DNA of 64,000 bases from Tetragonia tetragonoides (lineage: Eukaryota; Streptophyta; Magnoliopsida; Caryophyllales; Aizoaceae), in contig CM076144.1 in assembly GCA_038025085.1 (NCBI GenBank), forward strand, positions 13,981,501 through 14,045,500, in the 5' to 3' direction. Made by a program: the position numbers and the translations under genes. Below are positions 25,125 to 36,690 of the stretch, in pieces. The notes beneath the pieces are model-generated. The model was not told where the DNA came from and did not search any database. It saw only the letters and a list, made by a program, of their open reading frames with translations. Numbering within the stretch: the first letter of the stretch is position 1; every line of letters begins with the position of its first letter.

Positions 25125-25199
25125 AAACAATTCATGGAAAATTATGATGGCTTGCATAATAGCACATAATCTGATTGTCGATGATGAAAGACCCCCTAA

Positions 25200-26473
25200 T
25201 CATGTCAAGGATAAAATTGTACAATTGCACACTTGTCCTCCACAATAACATATTACACTACAATTATGTGTAACGAGAAAAATATGAACAAATTGGACAT
25301 TGAACAGATATGAATTGTTGAGCATAAATATCATTGTTGAAAATCTCAACAAACTACTACTTGGAAGTAGTGTAGAGACACACACGTTCTTTTGTGAAAT
25401 GATAATCAATTTTGATGTACTTACATTGATTGTGAAGAACACGATAAACTATTTACAAGATAAAAAAGTTATACTTGAGAAACTTTGACGATGATTAAAC
25501 TAGAAGTAATTGTTAACATTAAGATTGTTCATTACACAATTTATAACTTGCTTACATGCTGAGTAAGTCATTTCATTGAGCAACTTTAAATGTACTAATG
25601 CTTAATATGATTGGAGTTTGAGAATCACTCCTAAAATTCAATTTTTTTGAGATATTGCAAAAGTCACCACAAGGTTATATTGTTTTATAGGCATATAATC
25701 TCGATACCATTTGTGCCCCTACTTCAGGAAAGAAAACAAAAACAAGGTAGCATGTTCCTTTTGAGTGTGAGAGGGGTGAACAAATATTGATCACGACAAG
25801 TTGTCATATAGAATAATAGTTAGGCAATGTCATTTCCTTTGGTGAGCTTCTGTGTTTTATGGACTGGTGATATGGAAGAGCGACCGCGACCGTTTCACTA
25901 TGTAATGGTGTGACTTATTTGGTTTTGCATAAATTACTGAGTGTTTGAAAATATAAAATGATCTCTGAGCAATAAGTTCTTCTTCAATGTGCAAACATGG
26001 CGGTGTTGGAATATAAAAAAATATAGGCAAGGCGAAATGACATTGTAAGGGTAAGTTCGGAACACGGGGTTGCAAAAATAAAGATTGATGTAAGAATGTG
26101 ATACGATAATCGTTGCGTTTCTGTAATACCCCAAATTTCATAGTCATATCTATATACACACACACACATATAACTGGGTCCTTCTTCGTATGGTGCCGAC
26201 ATGTGGGACGTCACGTATATACGTAGTCGACACATAATCGTGGGGGATTGATATGTAGGACGCCATCTAAGCAAGGCATACAAGTGTCACCAATTAATGC
26301 ATCATCATTATTCTTGACTTGATTATCATAATTAAGTATGATATTTATAACTATTAGCATATTGTTTCTAATTACAAAAGAAAAAACTTAGGTTACGCAA
26401 CTCTAAAAATTCTAAATTTTACGTCATTGCATCAGAAATGAAAAATGCTTCAAAATGAGATGTATAAGTCCTA
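25200..26473. other. Intergenic, with one Helitron-family repeat segment
   Basis: No gene recognised. From about 26,180 the sequence (TCCTTCTTCGTATGGTGCCG, then GACACATAATCGTGGGGG and AATTAATGCATCATCATTAT) is a further divergent copy of the repeat that also occurs from 26,474, 28,563 and 47,752. Confidence 0.5.
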
Positions 26474-26556
26474 TATCTGAACCAATTGAGTCCTTATTCG
26501 TGTGGTAACGACATGTGGGATGCCAAGTGAGACATATTCGTGTGCAGTGACACATA

Positions 26557-26901
26557 GGCCTTGTTTGGTAATTAGCGGATTGGATCAAAATTAGCGGATT
26601 GGGGTTACTTTAGAGGATTTGACTAGAAAATCCGCTAATTTAACATGTTTGGTTAGTAGCGGATTGGGTTGAAACCACTAATTTTCACTTCGCTAAAAAA
26701 GTAGCTTTTTCAAATTAGCGGATTCTAATTATTAAAGAAAGGACATTATCACATCCACATTTAAATAAATCAGCTAATTTACCAAACACATTTATGCAAA
26801 TCAGCTAATACAATCCTTTGGTCAAATCCACTAATACAATCCTCAAGTCAAATCTGCTATTGCAATCCGCTATCCGCTATCCGCTAATTGCCAAACAAGG
26901 C
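26557..26901. mobile_element. MITE with GGCCTTGTTTGG ends
   Basis: The left end GGCCTTGTTTGGTAATTAGC and the inverted right end GCCTTGTTTGGCAATTAGCG are near-perfect inverted repeats, and the interior has many TTAGCGGAT motifs. The Helitron copy at 47,752 reads GACACATAAGTTGTCATGC through this site, so it gives the empty site. The target duplication is unclear (at most 3 bp), so the superfamily (Harbinger or hAT) is open. Confidence 0.75.
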
Positions 26902-27041
26902 AAAAAGCTGACATGCAAGCAAGTCATCCACTATATATATCATGTGAATGAATAGCACGGGCTCGTAAAATAGCACGGGCTCGTAAAATAACTTTACTAA
27001 TATATAAAGCTTAATGTAGTAATTTTATTCATGTGAATGAA

Positions 27042-27586
27042 CAGGGGCGGACCTAGGGGGACGAGCAGGAGCCCAGGCTCCCCCCAAGTTTTAGTTCTAT
27101 ATTTAATTGTGGCCAAAGTTAACGTTAAAGCTTGGCAGCGCATTTGGTAGTAATTGGGTTGGTCCCCCCTGGCAACCTGAGTTCGACTCTCTTTCCCATC
27201 AAATATGGGCCTTTTTTTTCTAACTTTTCCAGCCTTCCATAGTCCCACTAATTTTACACTACAATTGCTTACTTTATTGTCCTAAGTGCTTCCATTGACA
27301 TTGCTCTTTCCAGATTTTCATTTACCAGTTATATTTTGTTTTTGGAAGGAAATTTACTAGTTTTTTTTTTTAATTTTGAAATTACTAGTTATAATGTCGT
27401 TTCTGTTGATTTGTAATTAATCATTTAATAAATTTACTTATACATTCATAATAAGATCAAAATTAAGAGTCGAAATTGACTATAAAAGGGCATATTTGAC
27501 CGCTAAGTTTGGGAAAAAGGAGCACATAATAGTAGTATAATATTAATAGTCGGCCCCCGTATACAAATTTCCTGATTCCGCCCCTG
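27042..27586. mobile_element. Non-autonomous hAT element
   Basis: Ends are CAGGGGCGGACCTAGG and inverted CAGGGGCGGAATCAGG, with an exact 8-bp target duplication TGAATGAA at 27034-27041 and 27587-27594. The interior contains a tRNA-like CTGAGTTCGACTC block but no transposase. Confidence 0.88.
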
Positions 27587-27737
27587 TGAATGAATATTCT
27601 TTGTAAGATGCATTGTTTTACTAAGAGTTTCATGAATTTGATAGTAATATATATTATCCAAATTTTATAAGATGTGTGGATAAATTCATGATTAGTATGA
27701 TATATATTTTCTAATTGCAGTAGTTTTTAAATTATAG

Positions 27738-27865
27738 GTTAAATATGTAGGATCAAAAATACATATATTCTATAAGGACTCGTTAAATATGTAGGATCAA
27801 AAATACATATATTCTAATTGCAATAGTTTTTAAATTATAGATTAAATATGTAGGCTCGTAAGTTA
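27738..27865. repeat. Short tandem duplication
   Basis: TTAAATATGTAGGATCAAAA with the following ATACATATATTCT occurs at about 27,740 and again about 45 bp later. A third partial unit begins near 27,842. It is a local duplication inside the Helitron-like body. Confidence 0.75.
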
Positions 27866-28109
27866 TTCCCATGTGCTATGTTTTGCTAATAAAATTTGGC
27901 TTTTGTTGTAAAAATATATATGATGACATATTTGTATAGTGGTAAGTGAAAGTTCGTCTAAATGTTTTGTTTTATTTGTTTATTTAAGAAAATAAATAAT
28001 ACAAATGACAAAGTCTAAATTTTTATAAGTAACTTTAGTTGGTATTTTCCCTTTCAATTTCTCTTCATGGAAAATAATATTTTTATTTTTTTTAAGAAGG
28101 TAAGATCGG

Positions 28110-28370
28110 GCCTCTACCCAGCCCAGTCCATCTCGGGCCCAGAGCCCAGCCCATCTTGGACTGACCCAGAGCTGAGTGTACAAATGACCCCCCCACCCCC
28201 AATCCACCCCACCAATATATACCAGCTGGGCCAAGGCCCAACTGTTGATGTCACCCTCCATATATTCATTAACCACATGATTATGTGGGAGTCCCAAGCC
28301 TTGAACTTGGGACCTCCAAGTTGGAAGGTGAGAGGATAACCATTGAGACAAATACCTCTTGGTTATGGAA
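28110..28370 (-). mobile_element. Possible tRNA-derived SINE
   Basis: On the minus strand a tRNA-like order of GTCTCAATGGTTATCCTC and later GTCCCAAGTTCAAGGC resembles A and B boxes. The open frames here encode nothing recognisable. Weak evidence without a second copy. Confidence 0.3.
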
Positions 28371-28553
28371 AATAATGTTTGGCAATTCAAAACATTTATC
28401 CTATATCTATGTAGAGTATATACCTCTCGGTCAAAGAATGTGTCTTACAAATTATACTCATTTCATTTAAAATATTTTGAAGTATTACTATTAATTTCTA
28501 TGTATTTGCAAAATATTTTATGAGCCCGTGCGAAGCACGGGGATAAAAACTAG

Positions 28554-29301
28554 TATATAACTATAATTGATTCCTTATTCGTGTGAGTCCGACACGTGGG
28601 ACGCCACATAGGCTAGCCATATCATGTAGATATGACACATAAGCACAAGCTTGCCACTTTGCATAACACATCATCCATCATTAATTTCTTACCATTAGTT
28701 AACTTAATTACATTATTTATTAGCATATTTTAAAATTACAAAATAAAATAACTTTAGTTACGTAAGTCAAAAAATTATAAATCAGACTCCGTTGGATTGG
28801 ATTTGAACAACGCTTCAAAATGAGATATATATGCATGTCTCCTATAAAAGTTGAGTTACATAAGAAGGAATGACATGTAGGAAGTCACATAAGAGGGAAT
28901 GTTCGTGTGAAGATTGCACGTAGACGCCACATGTGGACAACTTTGTCACATAGTTTTAGTTGTGCGGTATAAAATGAGTATGAGCTATCAACTTTTAAGA
29001 CATATACCGTTAATGCATATTGAGTTTATTCATTTTTTTCATTCATTGAATTACTTATTAAAATAAGTGTACATATACTGTTTTTATTCTCTATTTAAAT
29101 TTAGACCAATCTCATTACAAATGAATGTTGTATTAAAATATCATTTCAATAATTTTTCTGCATCCTATGAATAGAAATCTTTGAAAAAAAATTGTATTTT
29201 TATCAATAATATTAATAATTTTACTTTAAATATTTTAAGCATTATATTATGTAAAATATATTCATAAAAATTATTTTACGAGCTCGTGCAAAGCCCACTT
29301 T
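28554..29301 (+). mobile_element. Second, worn Helitron-like copy
   Basis: It starts directly after the CTAG end of the previous copy (ATTCCTTATTCGTGTGAGTC, then ACACGTGGGACGCCACATAG). It ends near 29,283 in TTTTACGAGCTCGTGCAAAG, a degenerate version of the terminal hairpin. It also shares TTACGTAAGTCAAAAAATTA-type interior sequence with the copy at 47,752. Confidence 0.45.
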
Positions 29302-29329
29302 TTTAAATAAACCTTATGTTTATAACTTA

Positions 29330-30410
29330 TGAGCTATTATACTATTTTTTTTTTGAGGTCAGCTATTAGACTATTTTAATGAACATTAAGTTTATAGTTT
29401 ACAGTTTATGAACTATAATAATATTTTAAATGAACCTTACATTTATAATTTATGAACCATTACACTATTTTAAATGAACCTTACATTTATAACTTATGAA
29501 TTATTACACTATTTTAAATGAACATTATATTTATAACTTTTGAGCTATTAGACTATTTTAAATGAATCTTACGGTTTTTTATTTAGATGAACGAACCTTA
29601 GACATGTAGCTTATGAACTATTAGACTATTTCAAATGAACATTACGTTTATAGCTTATGAACTATTAGATTATTTCAGATGAACCTTACTTTTTTTTAAG
29701 AGAAATGAACATCACGTTTGTAACTTATGAACTATTAGACTATTTTAAATGAACCTTATGTTTATAGCTTATGAGTTATTAGACTATTTTAAATGAAGTT
29801 TACGTGTTTTTTTAGAGGAATGAACCTTAGATTTATAGTTTATGGACTATTAGACTATTTTAAATGAACATTAACTTTATAGCTTATGAACTATTAGATT
29901 ATTTTAAATGAACCTTGCGTTTTTTTTGTTTTTTTTTTTGAGACATGAACATCACGTTTGTAGCTTATGAACTATTAGACTACTCTAAATGAAGCCTACG
30001 TTTTTTTAGAGGAATGAACCTTATATTTATAGCTAACTATATTAGACTAATTTAAATGAATATTATGTTTATAACTTATGAACTACTTCTATTATATTAT
30101 TTTAATGAACCTTACCGTTTTTTTTAGAGGAATGAACATCAGGTTTGTATCTTGTTTTTATTTTTTTAAATGTATCTTGCTTTTATATTTTTAAATGTAT
30201 CTTGCTTTTATAGTTTATGAACTATTATACTACTTTAAATGAACTTTACATTTTTATATTTTTTAGAGGAATGAACGCTACCCCTATAATTTATGAACTA
30301 TTAGACTATTTTTAATGAACCTTACCTTTAAAGCTTATGAACTAGTATTCGACTATTTTTAATGAATTTCACATTTATAATTTATAAACCATTATACTAC
30401 TTTTCATATG
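29330..30410. repeat. Minisatellite-like array, about 1.1 kb
   Basis: Roughly 20 irregular repeats combine TTATGAACTATTAGACTATT, TTAAATGAACCTTA and TTTATAGC. The basic unit is about 45 bp, and some units are lengthened by a TTTTTTTAGAGGAATGAAC insert. No coding content. Confidence 0.85.
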
Positions 30411-30529
30411 GGTCAAACCAGCTAGTTAATTGAATAAAAGTTTGATGCAAGCGGTCTAATTTATACACCACTTAAAATATTACTTATGCTTCTATCTGTA
30501 TAGTTAATGAGACATTTTGATTTGCAAAA

Positions 30530-30556
30530 CTAGTTTTTGCCCGTGTAATGCACGGG
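30530..30556 (-). mobile_element. Helitron-like 3' terminus, minus orientation
   Basis: On the minus strand CCCGTG-CATTA-CACGGG is followed by CAAAAACTAG and T. This is the same terminus layout as at 28525-28553 in the opposite orientation. The body to its right is not delimited. Confidence 0.55.
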
Positions 30557-31076
30557 TTATTACAGATTTAAAAATTATATTAAAAATAAATATTATTTTG
30601 GAAGCGGATTATGACTACAAATCTGAATAACAAATTCTTCACAGTGATAGTCTACATAGTGTAAACATCTATTTTCATTTTTTGGTAAAATGTGAGATAC
30701 TTCGATGTTTATATTACTACCAAAATAATAGTCAATACAAGTTTTTTTGTTTCAGCTCCCCTTTATTTTTTGATGCGTGTCTCATTAAAAAGTCGGGTGC
30801 ACAATACATTTTTGTTTGTTTTCGACTATTGTATTATAATAGTCGCATATCAAATATCAAAATAAGTAAACGAATTGTATATTCGATCTTATCTTTGGCT
30901 AAGGGTGTTTGTTAGGGTTGCATTTAATTGTACTTATTGATTGAATCTGAACACCATGATACTCAAACGAACACCACTGATAAACTGAACAAACACTACT
31001 GAATTGAATTGAATTAAATTGAATTGAAAGAGACAAAATATGTTTCTGAAATGGACAATAAGGTGATAATGTGGTA

Positions 31077-33165
31077 TTTTTTTTTGGTGCAAGTCAGAAA
31101 TTGTATTATTGCTCACTGTAATGTAACATGATTACAGTCCTTAGGCAATGCAGATCCAAGGCCACCTACTAGGTAGGGTTCCTTTTTGCTACATCCCTCT
31201 ACTACCTTACAACCCTTCAATTTGGTGCAATCCACTACAGGCAGTGGTTCACCATCTCTGTAAACATTACAATTTGCAAAAAATATTTCTCACCATCTCT
31301 GTAAACATTACAATTAGCAAAAATTATTTCTGACTTACAGCAAAATACAAAAGCATATATAGTTAAAAATATTACAACTTCTTCGAGGTTTTCAACTCTG
31401 CTTGGAGCTGTTTCATTCCTCATTCTGCCTTGCTTCATCAACCTGCTGCTGATTACCTGCTGCTGAACCCTGCTGCCTGAGTTCCTGCACTGCTGCCCAT
31501 TCCTTGCATTTGTTCTGATTCAGAGTCTCACTGTATCAATCTGCTTCTGTATCCTTCAGTTTAACCCCAACATTACTGATTACTCTCTGATTCATGATAT
31601 ACTCCAGGCTTCTTGCTTTGATCCCTTCTTTTACACGTGTCTTGTTCCTGAGATCAACAGCAGGGAGGTGGTCAGCTCTTCTATGATTTACAGGGGATGT
31701 TATAGTCTCTCAATCCATCTTTTGTCTTTGCTGTTCATCTTCCTCAGCTTGCTGCATTGTTGTAATCTACATATCACTGATTGTTGAATCTGCTGTATGG
31801 TCTGTGACACACTCAGGCTGCTACCTTCGAAATGCATGATGTTTCTGCCTCTCCAGAGCCAATAGACAGATGCTGCTAGCCCTGCTGCGAAACCTTCTTT
31901 TCTGATTTTGGAACATTTTTGCCTGCTTATCCACCCCAGCATGCCCTGGATTGTGCTTGCTCTTGGTGTGATCTGTAACCAGCTTTTCAGTTGGCTAATA
32001 ATCTCCACTGCCACACTGCAACTGAAGAATAGGTGCTGGTGGTTTTCTGGTTGTGCTTTGCAGAGATTACAGACATCGTCCCCATTAAGAAAGCCCATAT
32101 TTTTCATTCTATCCTTGGTTAGTAGTCTGCCTTGTTGTGCTAACCATAGACAGAAGCTGTGTCTTGGCATATTAATACTACCCCAGATCAGGTTTGCATG
32201 CCTACTCTTAGGCATGTTTCCTAGCAGAGTTTTGTACCCTCTAGCAGCTGTATAACATCCATCTGCATCCCTCTTCCAAACTCCTCTAGCTGTGTAGTGC
32301 TCCTGGAAATAGCTCTTGATTTTGTTGAGCTTATTCCAGTACCAGCTAGCTCCCCACCCTGGTGCATAGTTCCAGAAGTTGCTGCCTTTCAGATAAATCC
32401 CATTTATCCACTTTACCCACAAGGTGTCTTTTTTAGTGGCTAGGTCCCAAATGTGTTTCCCATTTAATGCTACATTAAACCATTTGCACTTTTTTATGTT
32501 TATGCCCCCATTTTTCCTAGGCCTGCATACCATATCCCATGCAACCAAACTGGTATTATGTTTTTGATCAGTAGAGCCCCACAAGAAGAATCTGCATTTT
32601 TGTTCTATACTATTAAGTACCCCTGCAGGCAATATGAAGATACTAGACCAGTAGATATGTATAGATACCAAAACAGAGTTTATCAGTTGAGCTCTTCCTG
32701 CATAAGAAAGGTTCCTTGAAGCCCAAATCTGCAGTTTTTTAGTCATTTTATCAACCAGGCATTCACAGTCAATTTTGCTCCATTTAGAGGGGGAAAGTGG
32801 GACTCCCAAGTACCTCATGGGCAATGTACCCACTCTGAAGCCAGATAAATCTAACAATTCCCTTTTCACCTCATCATTCACACCAGCCATGTAAAAGTAA
32901 GATTTCTCCTTGTTAGCAAACAGACCAGTAACTTGTGCAAAGTAGTTTAAGCAGTTCATCATTATACTTACAGAGTCAGGGGTAGCTTTGCAGAAGAACA
33001 TCAAGTCATCCGCAAAGCACAAATGACTCAGTTCTAACTCCTTGCACATTGGATGCCACTTGAAGCTGTTGTCCCTGCATGCTATTTTCAGTACTCTTGA
33101 CAGATATTCCATAACCAGTACAAATACCAGTGGGGACACTGGGTCTCCCTGTCTGATGCTAATCC
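31077..33165 (-). mobile_element. 5'-truncated L1-type LINE (LINE A)
   Basis: It reads on the minus strand from within the reverse transcriptase (ISIRQGDPVSPL, just upstream of 33139) to a 3' untranslated region ending in an A tail (T run at 31077-31086 on the plus strand). The 5' truncation is typical of incomplete target-primed reverse transcription. No convincing target duplication was found, and the truncated end abuts the sequence flanking LINE B. Confidence 0.85.
31700..33139 (-). CDS. Reverse transcriptase C-terminal part of LINE A
   Basis: A 479-codon frame with no interruption, and open upstream to about 33,163. The RT active-site motif CFADDLMFF lies near residue 42. It is followed by the LINE RT thumb region (RYLGVPLSPSKWSKIDC, GRAQLINSVL) and a zf-RVT region (HANLIWGSINMPRHSFCLWL, with CNLCKAQPENHQHLFFSC near residue 360). 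Endonuclease and the N-terminal RT motifs are missing through 5' truncation, so it cannot be active. There is no RNase H-type domain. The intact frame suggests this insertion is younger than LINE B. Its sequence differs clearly from LINE B, so it is a different lineage. Confidence 0.85.
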   Translation of the reverse strand: MSPLVFVLVMEYLSRVLKIACRDNSFKWHPMCKELELSHLCFADDLMFFCKATPDSVSIMMNCLNYFAQVTGLFANKEKSYFYMAGVNDEVKRELLDLSGFRVGTLPMRYLGVPLSPSKWSKIDCECLVDKMTKKLQIWASRNLSYAGRAQLINSVLVSIHIYWSSIFILPAGVLNSIEQKCRFFLWGSTDQKHNTSLVAWDMVCRPRKNGGINIKKCKWFNVALNGKHIWDLATKKDTLWVKWINGIYLKGSNFWNYAPGWGASWYWNKLNKIKSYFQEHYTARGVWKRDADGCYTAARGYKTLLGNMPKSRHANLIWGSINMPRHSFCLWLAQQGRLLTKDRMKNMGFLNGDDVCNLCKAQPENHQHLFFSCSVAVEIISQLKSWLQITPRASTIQGMLGWISRQKCSKIRKEGFAAGLAASVYWLWRGRNIMHFEGSSLSVSQTIQQIQQSVICRLQQCSKLRKMNSKDKRWIERL

Positions 33166-33239
33166 AGTTTTAGTTGTTCAAAAGTTGGACAACCAAATAA
33201 AAAATAAAACATATACACTCCATCTTAATTTTTTTGTCA

Positions 33240-36200
33240 TAGGGCACATCACCAGGGTGGCCAAATGATCGCGCATTCCACCATTTCCTGATCCACCACA
33301 GGGCAGTGACGAACTTGGTCGGCCACAAGCCTTTCGCCGACAAGTTTTCGCGCAACCAATTTCGAAGGGAGAAGGAGTAGAACGCATTTAACTCCAATGG
33401 AGGGTTAATACGATCCCACACCTCCCTAGCACGAGGACAGTCCCGGAGAAGGTGGTAGCAAGATTCAACGGGCTCTCCACACTTAGTACATGAAGCAGAG
33501 CTAGCAAGATCGCAACGAGCTCGATTGGCATTGCAAAGAAAACTCTCATGGAGAGTTAACCATAAGAAGGAGCGGTATTTTTGCGGGGCCGGAGTACGCC
33601 AGATGAGCCTCCAATCATTGTTCATGGAGTTATTCACAGGGCCACGAATATTGGACATGGCAAACTTGATGGTGAATTGCCCAGACCTGCTTCCTTGCTA
33701 GTACAATTGATCCCTTCCGCAAGCAGGGGCTACAAAATGGGTTGTTATTCACCCGAGCGAAGCTGGTGGGAGGAGATGAGTGAAGCGATCCCATTCCCAT
33801 CCCACTTCGCCCCATATTTCAGCTACAGTGGCATCGCTAATGGTATCATCAACTGGCCCTGTTGCAAACTCTATAAGTCGTTTATCTTCAGCCCAAGCGG
33901 GGTTCCAAAACAAGGTTGTGGTGCCATCACCTATGGACGATCGTACACCTTGTTGTAATGTAGGTGCACCATGAAGGATACCTCTCCATGTATGGGAGGC
34001 TTCTCTTGTGCTCTGGAACATATCTATGTCATTGCGCCCCTTACAATACTTGTGGCAAATAACACGGGACCAAAGGCTTGTGTCTTCATTCATCACTCTC
34101 CACCCGAGCTTTGAAATAAAGGCAACATTGGATTGTCGGACTGAGCGCAAGCCCAACCCTCCTTCCTCTTTTGGGCGTGCAACCTTGTCCCAATTGACAA
34201 GGTGGATCCTCTTTTGTTCCTCTGTACTCCCCCAAACGAAGCCACGACACTTCTTATCCACCTCGTCACAGATCGATCGAGGGAGAAGTGCAGTTTGCTT
34301 GGCATAGGATGGGAGGCAAGAGAGGACTGATTGGGGAAGTGTAATGCAATCCGCTAACGATAAATACTTTGTCTGCCACCTAGAAAATCGAGCACTAACT
34401 TTTTCAACGATATGGCAGTACGTGTCTTTAGTAACACGCCCAGAAATAGTTGTTATCCCCAGGTATCGACCCAAATCAGTGGTAACGGGGATACAGAGAA
34501 TATCACTTATATCCCGCCCAAGATCTTCACGATCCGTTGGCGAGAAAATAACTCGAGATTTATTCAAACTAACCTTGTGACCAGACAATACACAAAAGTT
34601 ATGAAGACATTCATTAATAACTTGAACTTGTTGGGTTGAGGCTTCGCCAAAGAGGATCAAGTCGTCGACAAAGAATAAATGTCAGTAGGGGTCCATTAGG
34701 ACTTGTCGTGATTGGTTTCCATGCCCCTCGAAACGTTGCCGCTTGAATGATGTGAGAGAGGCGCTCCATACAAAGTACAAATATATATGGAGATAAAGAG
34801 TCTCCTTGACAGACGCCCATTGAGGGCGAGAAGGCTTCCGTCAGGGTGCCATTCCACATTACTCTCATTGAGCAAGATTTAATGCAATTTATTATTACCT
34901 CTATTAAGTTTTGAGGCAATCGCAGCTCCAAAAGGGTATCCCGTACAAAGGCCCAACGAATGCGGTCATATGCTTTCTCAAGATCAATTTTAATGGTCAT
35001 GAGAGGGCGTCTCCGACCACTTGTATGCATTGTAGGAAGTACCTATTGCACAATCACAATATTATCTGAGATTTGTCGCACCGGGACAAAACTAGATTGA
35101 AAAGGCGAGACCACTTGAGGAAGGATAGGTTTCAAACAATTGACAATCGCTTTAGTGATCAACTTAATAGCCACATTGCATAGAGAGATGGCACGAAGTT
35201 GGGTAACCTTTTGTGGGTTCTCAACCTTTGGGATAAGGACCAACATAGTATCGTTCAACTTCTCTTGTAGAGCTGCTCCATTAAGGACACTGACTGTGAG
35301 GCGACAAACACTATCCTTGACCACCTCCCAATTCTGCTTAAAGAATATTGCTTGAAAACCATCCGCCCCCGAGGCTTTATAAGGTCCCATGTCTCTCAAA
35401 GCTAATTTAATATCCTTCTCTATAAAAGTCTTAGCCAAATTAGTGAAGTTCACAGTTGAGATTTGAGGGAAGCAGTTCCTCGGCATATCAACAGGAACAT
35501 CTAGTAAGGGCTCATCAAGGTAGAGTTTCTGGAAATAATCCACCACCATGGCCCGCAAAGTAAATGAATCCCAAACCCAATCGTCATTCTTGTTCTGGAG
35601 GCCCTCAATGCGATTCTTCTTTCTTCGGACAATCGTGCTCGCATGGAAATATTTGGTGTTTCTATCCCCATCTAGAATGAGGTCCAGTTCATGGCGCAAT
35701 TCTTTCTCAAGTTTTAGGAGATATGGGTTTGTGGAACATGAGAGACGTTGCTGGACTCCCTCGAGGCGAGCCCACGTCTTCCTTTTGTTGCGAAATAAAT
35801 TTCCAAAAACTTCACGATTCCACTCCATAAGTTCAGAGGCAAGTTTGTGGAGAGCCTCTGTTAAGACCAACAAGTCACGCCAATGTGAAGTAAGGAAGTC
35901 GTTGAAGTGTTCATGGAGCAACCAAGCCACTTGGAAGCGGAACGGACGGTCCATAGTTGAAATAGGAACAAACGCAAATGGGCTTAGTAGCAGGGGGTGT
36001 GGTCCGAGCGATTGACAAGAAGCTGACGAACAAATGCCTCTTCAAACTGCTCTCGCCATGGAAGGGAACACAGAGCTCGGTCAAGCCTTGCACAACGTCT
36101 CATCTCGGGGGTATTTCCACGTGACCAGGTGTACTTAGGGCCAGTGTAGTTGAGTTCAAGCAAAGCCATATCTTTAATCTATTCGTCAAAAGCAAGACAA

Positions 36201-36690
36201 TGATGAAGCATGCCCTCCGAGCTACCTCCACGTTCATCAAGTGACCTTGTTTCATTGAAGTCACCCGTGAGCAACCAAGGTTTGTTGTTGAGTTGGGCAA
36301 ACTCACGTAAAATAGACCAAAGGTCCCTCCTAACCGCGGGATTGGGGCTAGCATATATGGCGGAGAAAACCCATGGTGCCTCACTCCTTCTCGTTACCTC
36401 AACTGTGATATGTTGGGGATGTAACGAGATGGGTGTCACGAGCACTTCGCTAGTTTGCTAAAAGAGCCAAATGCCCCCTCGGAAGCCTTTGGCTTCAACG
36501 TGAATCTTACCATCATAATTGATTTTGTTGCAAACACGATCCGCTTGTTCTCCACTAATCCAAGTTTCAACAAGCGCTAAGATTTTCGGCTTGTGTATGC
36601 GGATCAGTTCCTTAAGAGTGTTAAGGAATTCCCGACTACCGGCACCCTGAACGTTCCACACCATAATATTAAGGTGGTGGAGAGAAGGAA
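33240..36690 (-). pseudogene. LINE B ORF2 (endonuclease-RT), broken
   Basis: In order on the minus strand: the APE-type endonuclease (MVWNVQGAGS, ALVETWISGEQ, LLTGDFNETRSLDER, KYTWSRGN), a linker, the RT (KASGADGFQAIFFKQNWEVV, LRAISLCNVAIKLITKAIVN, IDLEKAYDRIRWAF, VCQGDSLSPYIFVLCMERLS) and a zf-RVT end (CTKCGEPVESCYHLLRDC). The frame is broken by in-frame stops at 36458 and 36179, a one-base deletion in the C run near 35,993, and a frameshift at the place of the RT DD motif near 34,680. Hence it is non-functional. There is no RNase H after the zf-RVT; the element simply ends. Confidence 0.88.

Larger units (their letters stand above)
23639..25197 (+). pseudogene. Harbinger transposase fragment, split by insertion
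   Basis: The plus strand at 23641-23740 reads KLFAEIQESLRKYVERVFGM then LQARFAIL. This matches the region around the third catalytic residue (E of VER/VERAFGVLQARFAIV) of the transposase at 42,681-44,116. The frame resumes at 25139-25195 as KIMMACIIAHNLIVDDERP, equivalent to DIMLACIIMHNMIVEDERE there. The gap is a 1.37-kb insertion flanked by 14-bp near-identical repeats. The N-terminal DDE region is missing, so this is a dead fragment. Confidence 0.75.
26474..28553 (+). mobile_element. Helitron-like element with nested insertions
   Basis: The 3' end has a perfect hairpin CCCGTGC-GAA-GCACGGG (28525-28541) followed by GATAAAAACTAG and T, fitting Helitron ends. The 5' zone (GAGTCCTTATTCGTGTGG) matches the starts of copies at 28,563 and 47,752; the exact 5' base is not certain. 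No Rep/helicase frame is present. The body contains a MITE (26557-26901) and a hAT element (27042-27586). Confidence 0.55.

Noticed and set aside
28067..28390. Opposed open frames of 90 and 136 codons
   Set aside because: Overlapping shadows over a C-rich, SINE-like stretch without a domain; not listed as genes.
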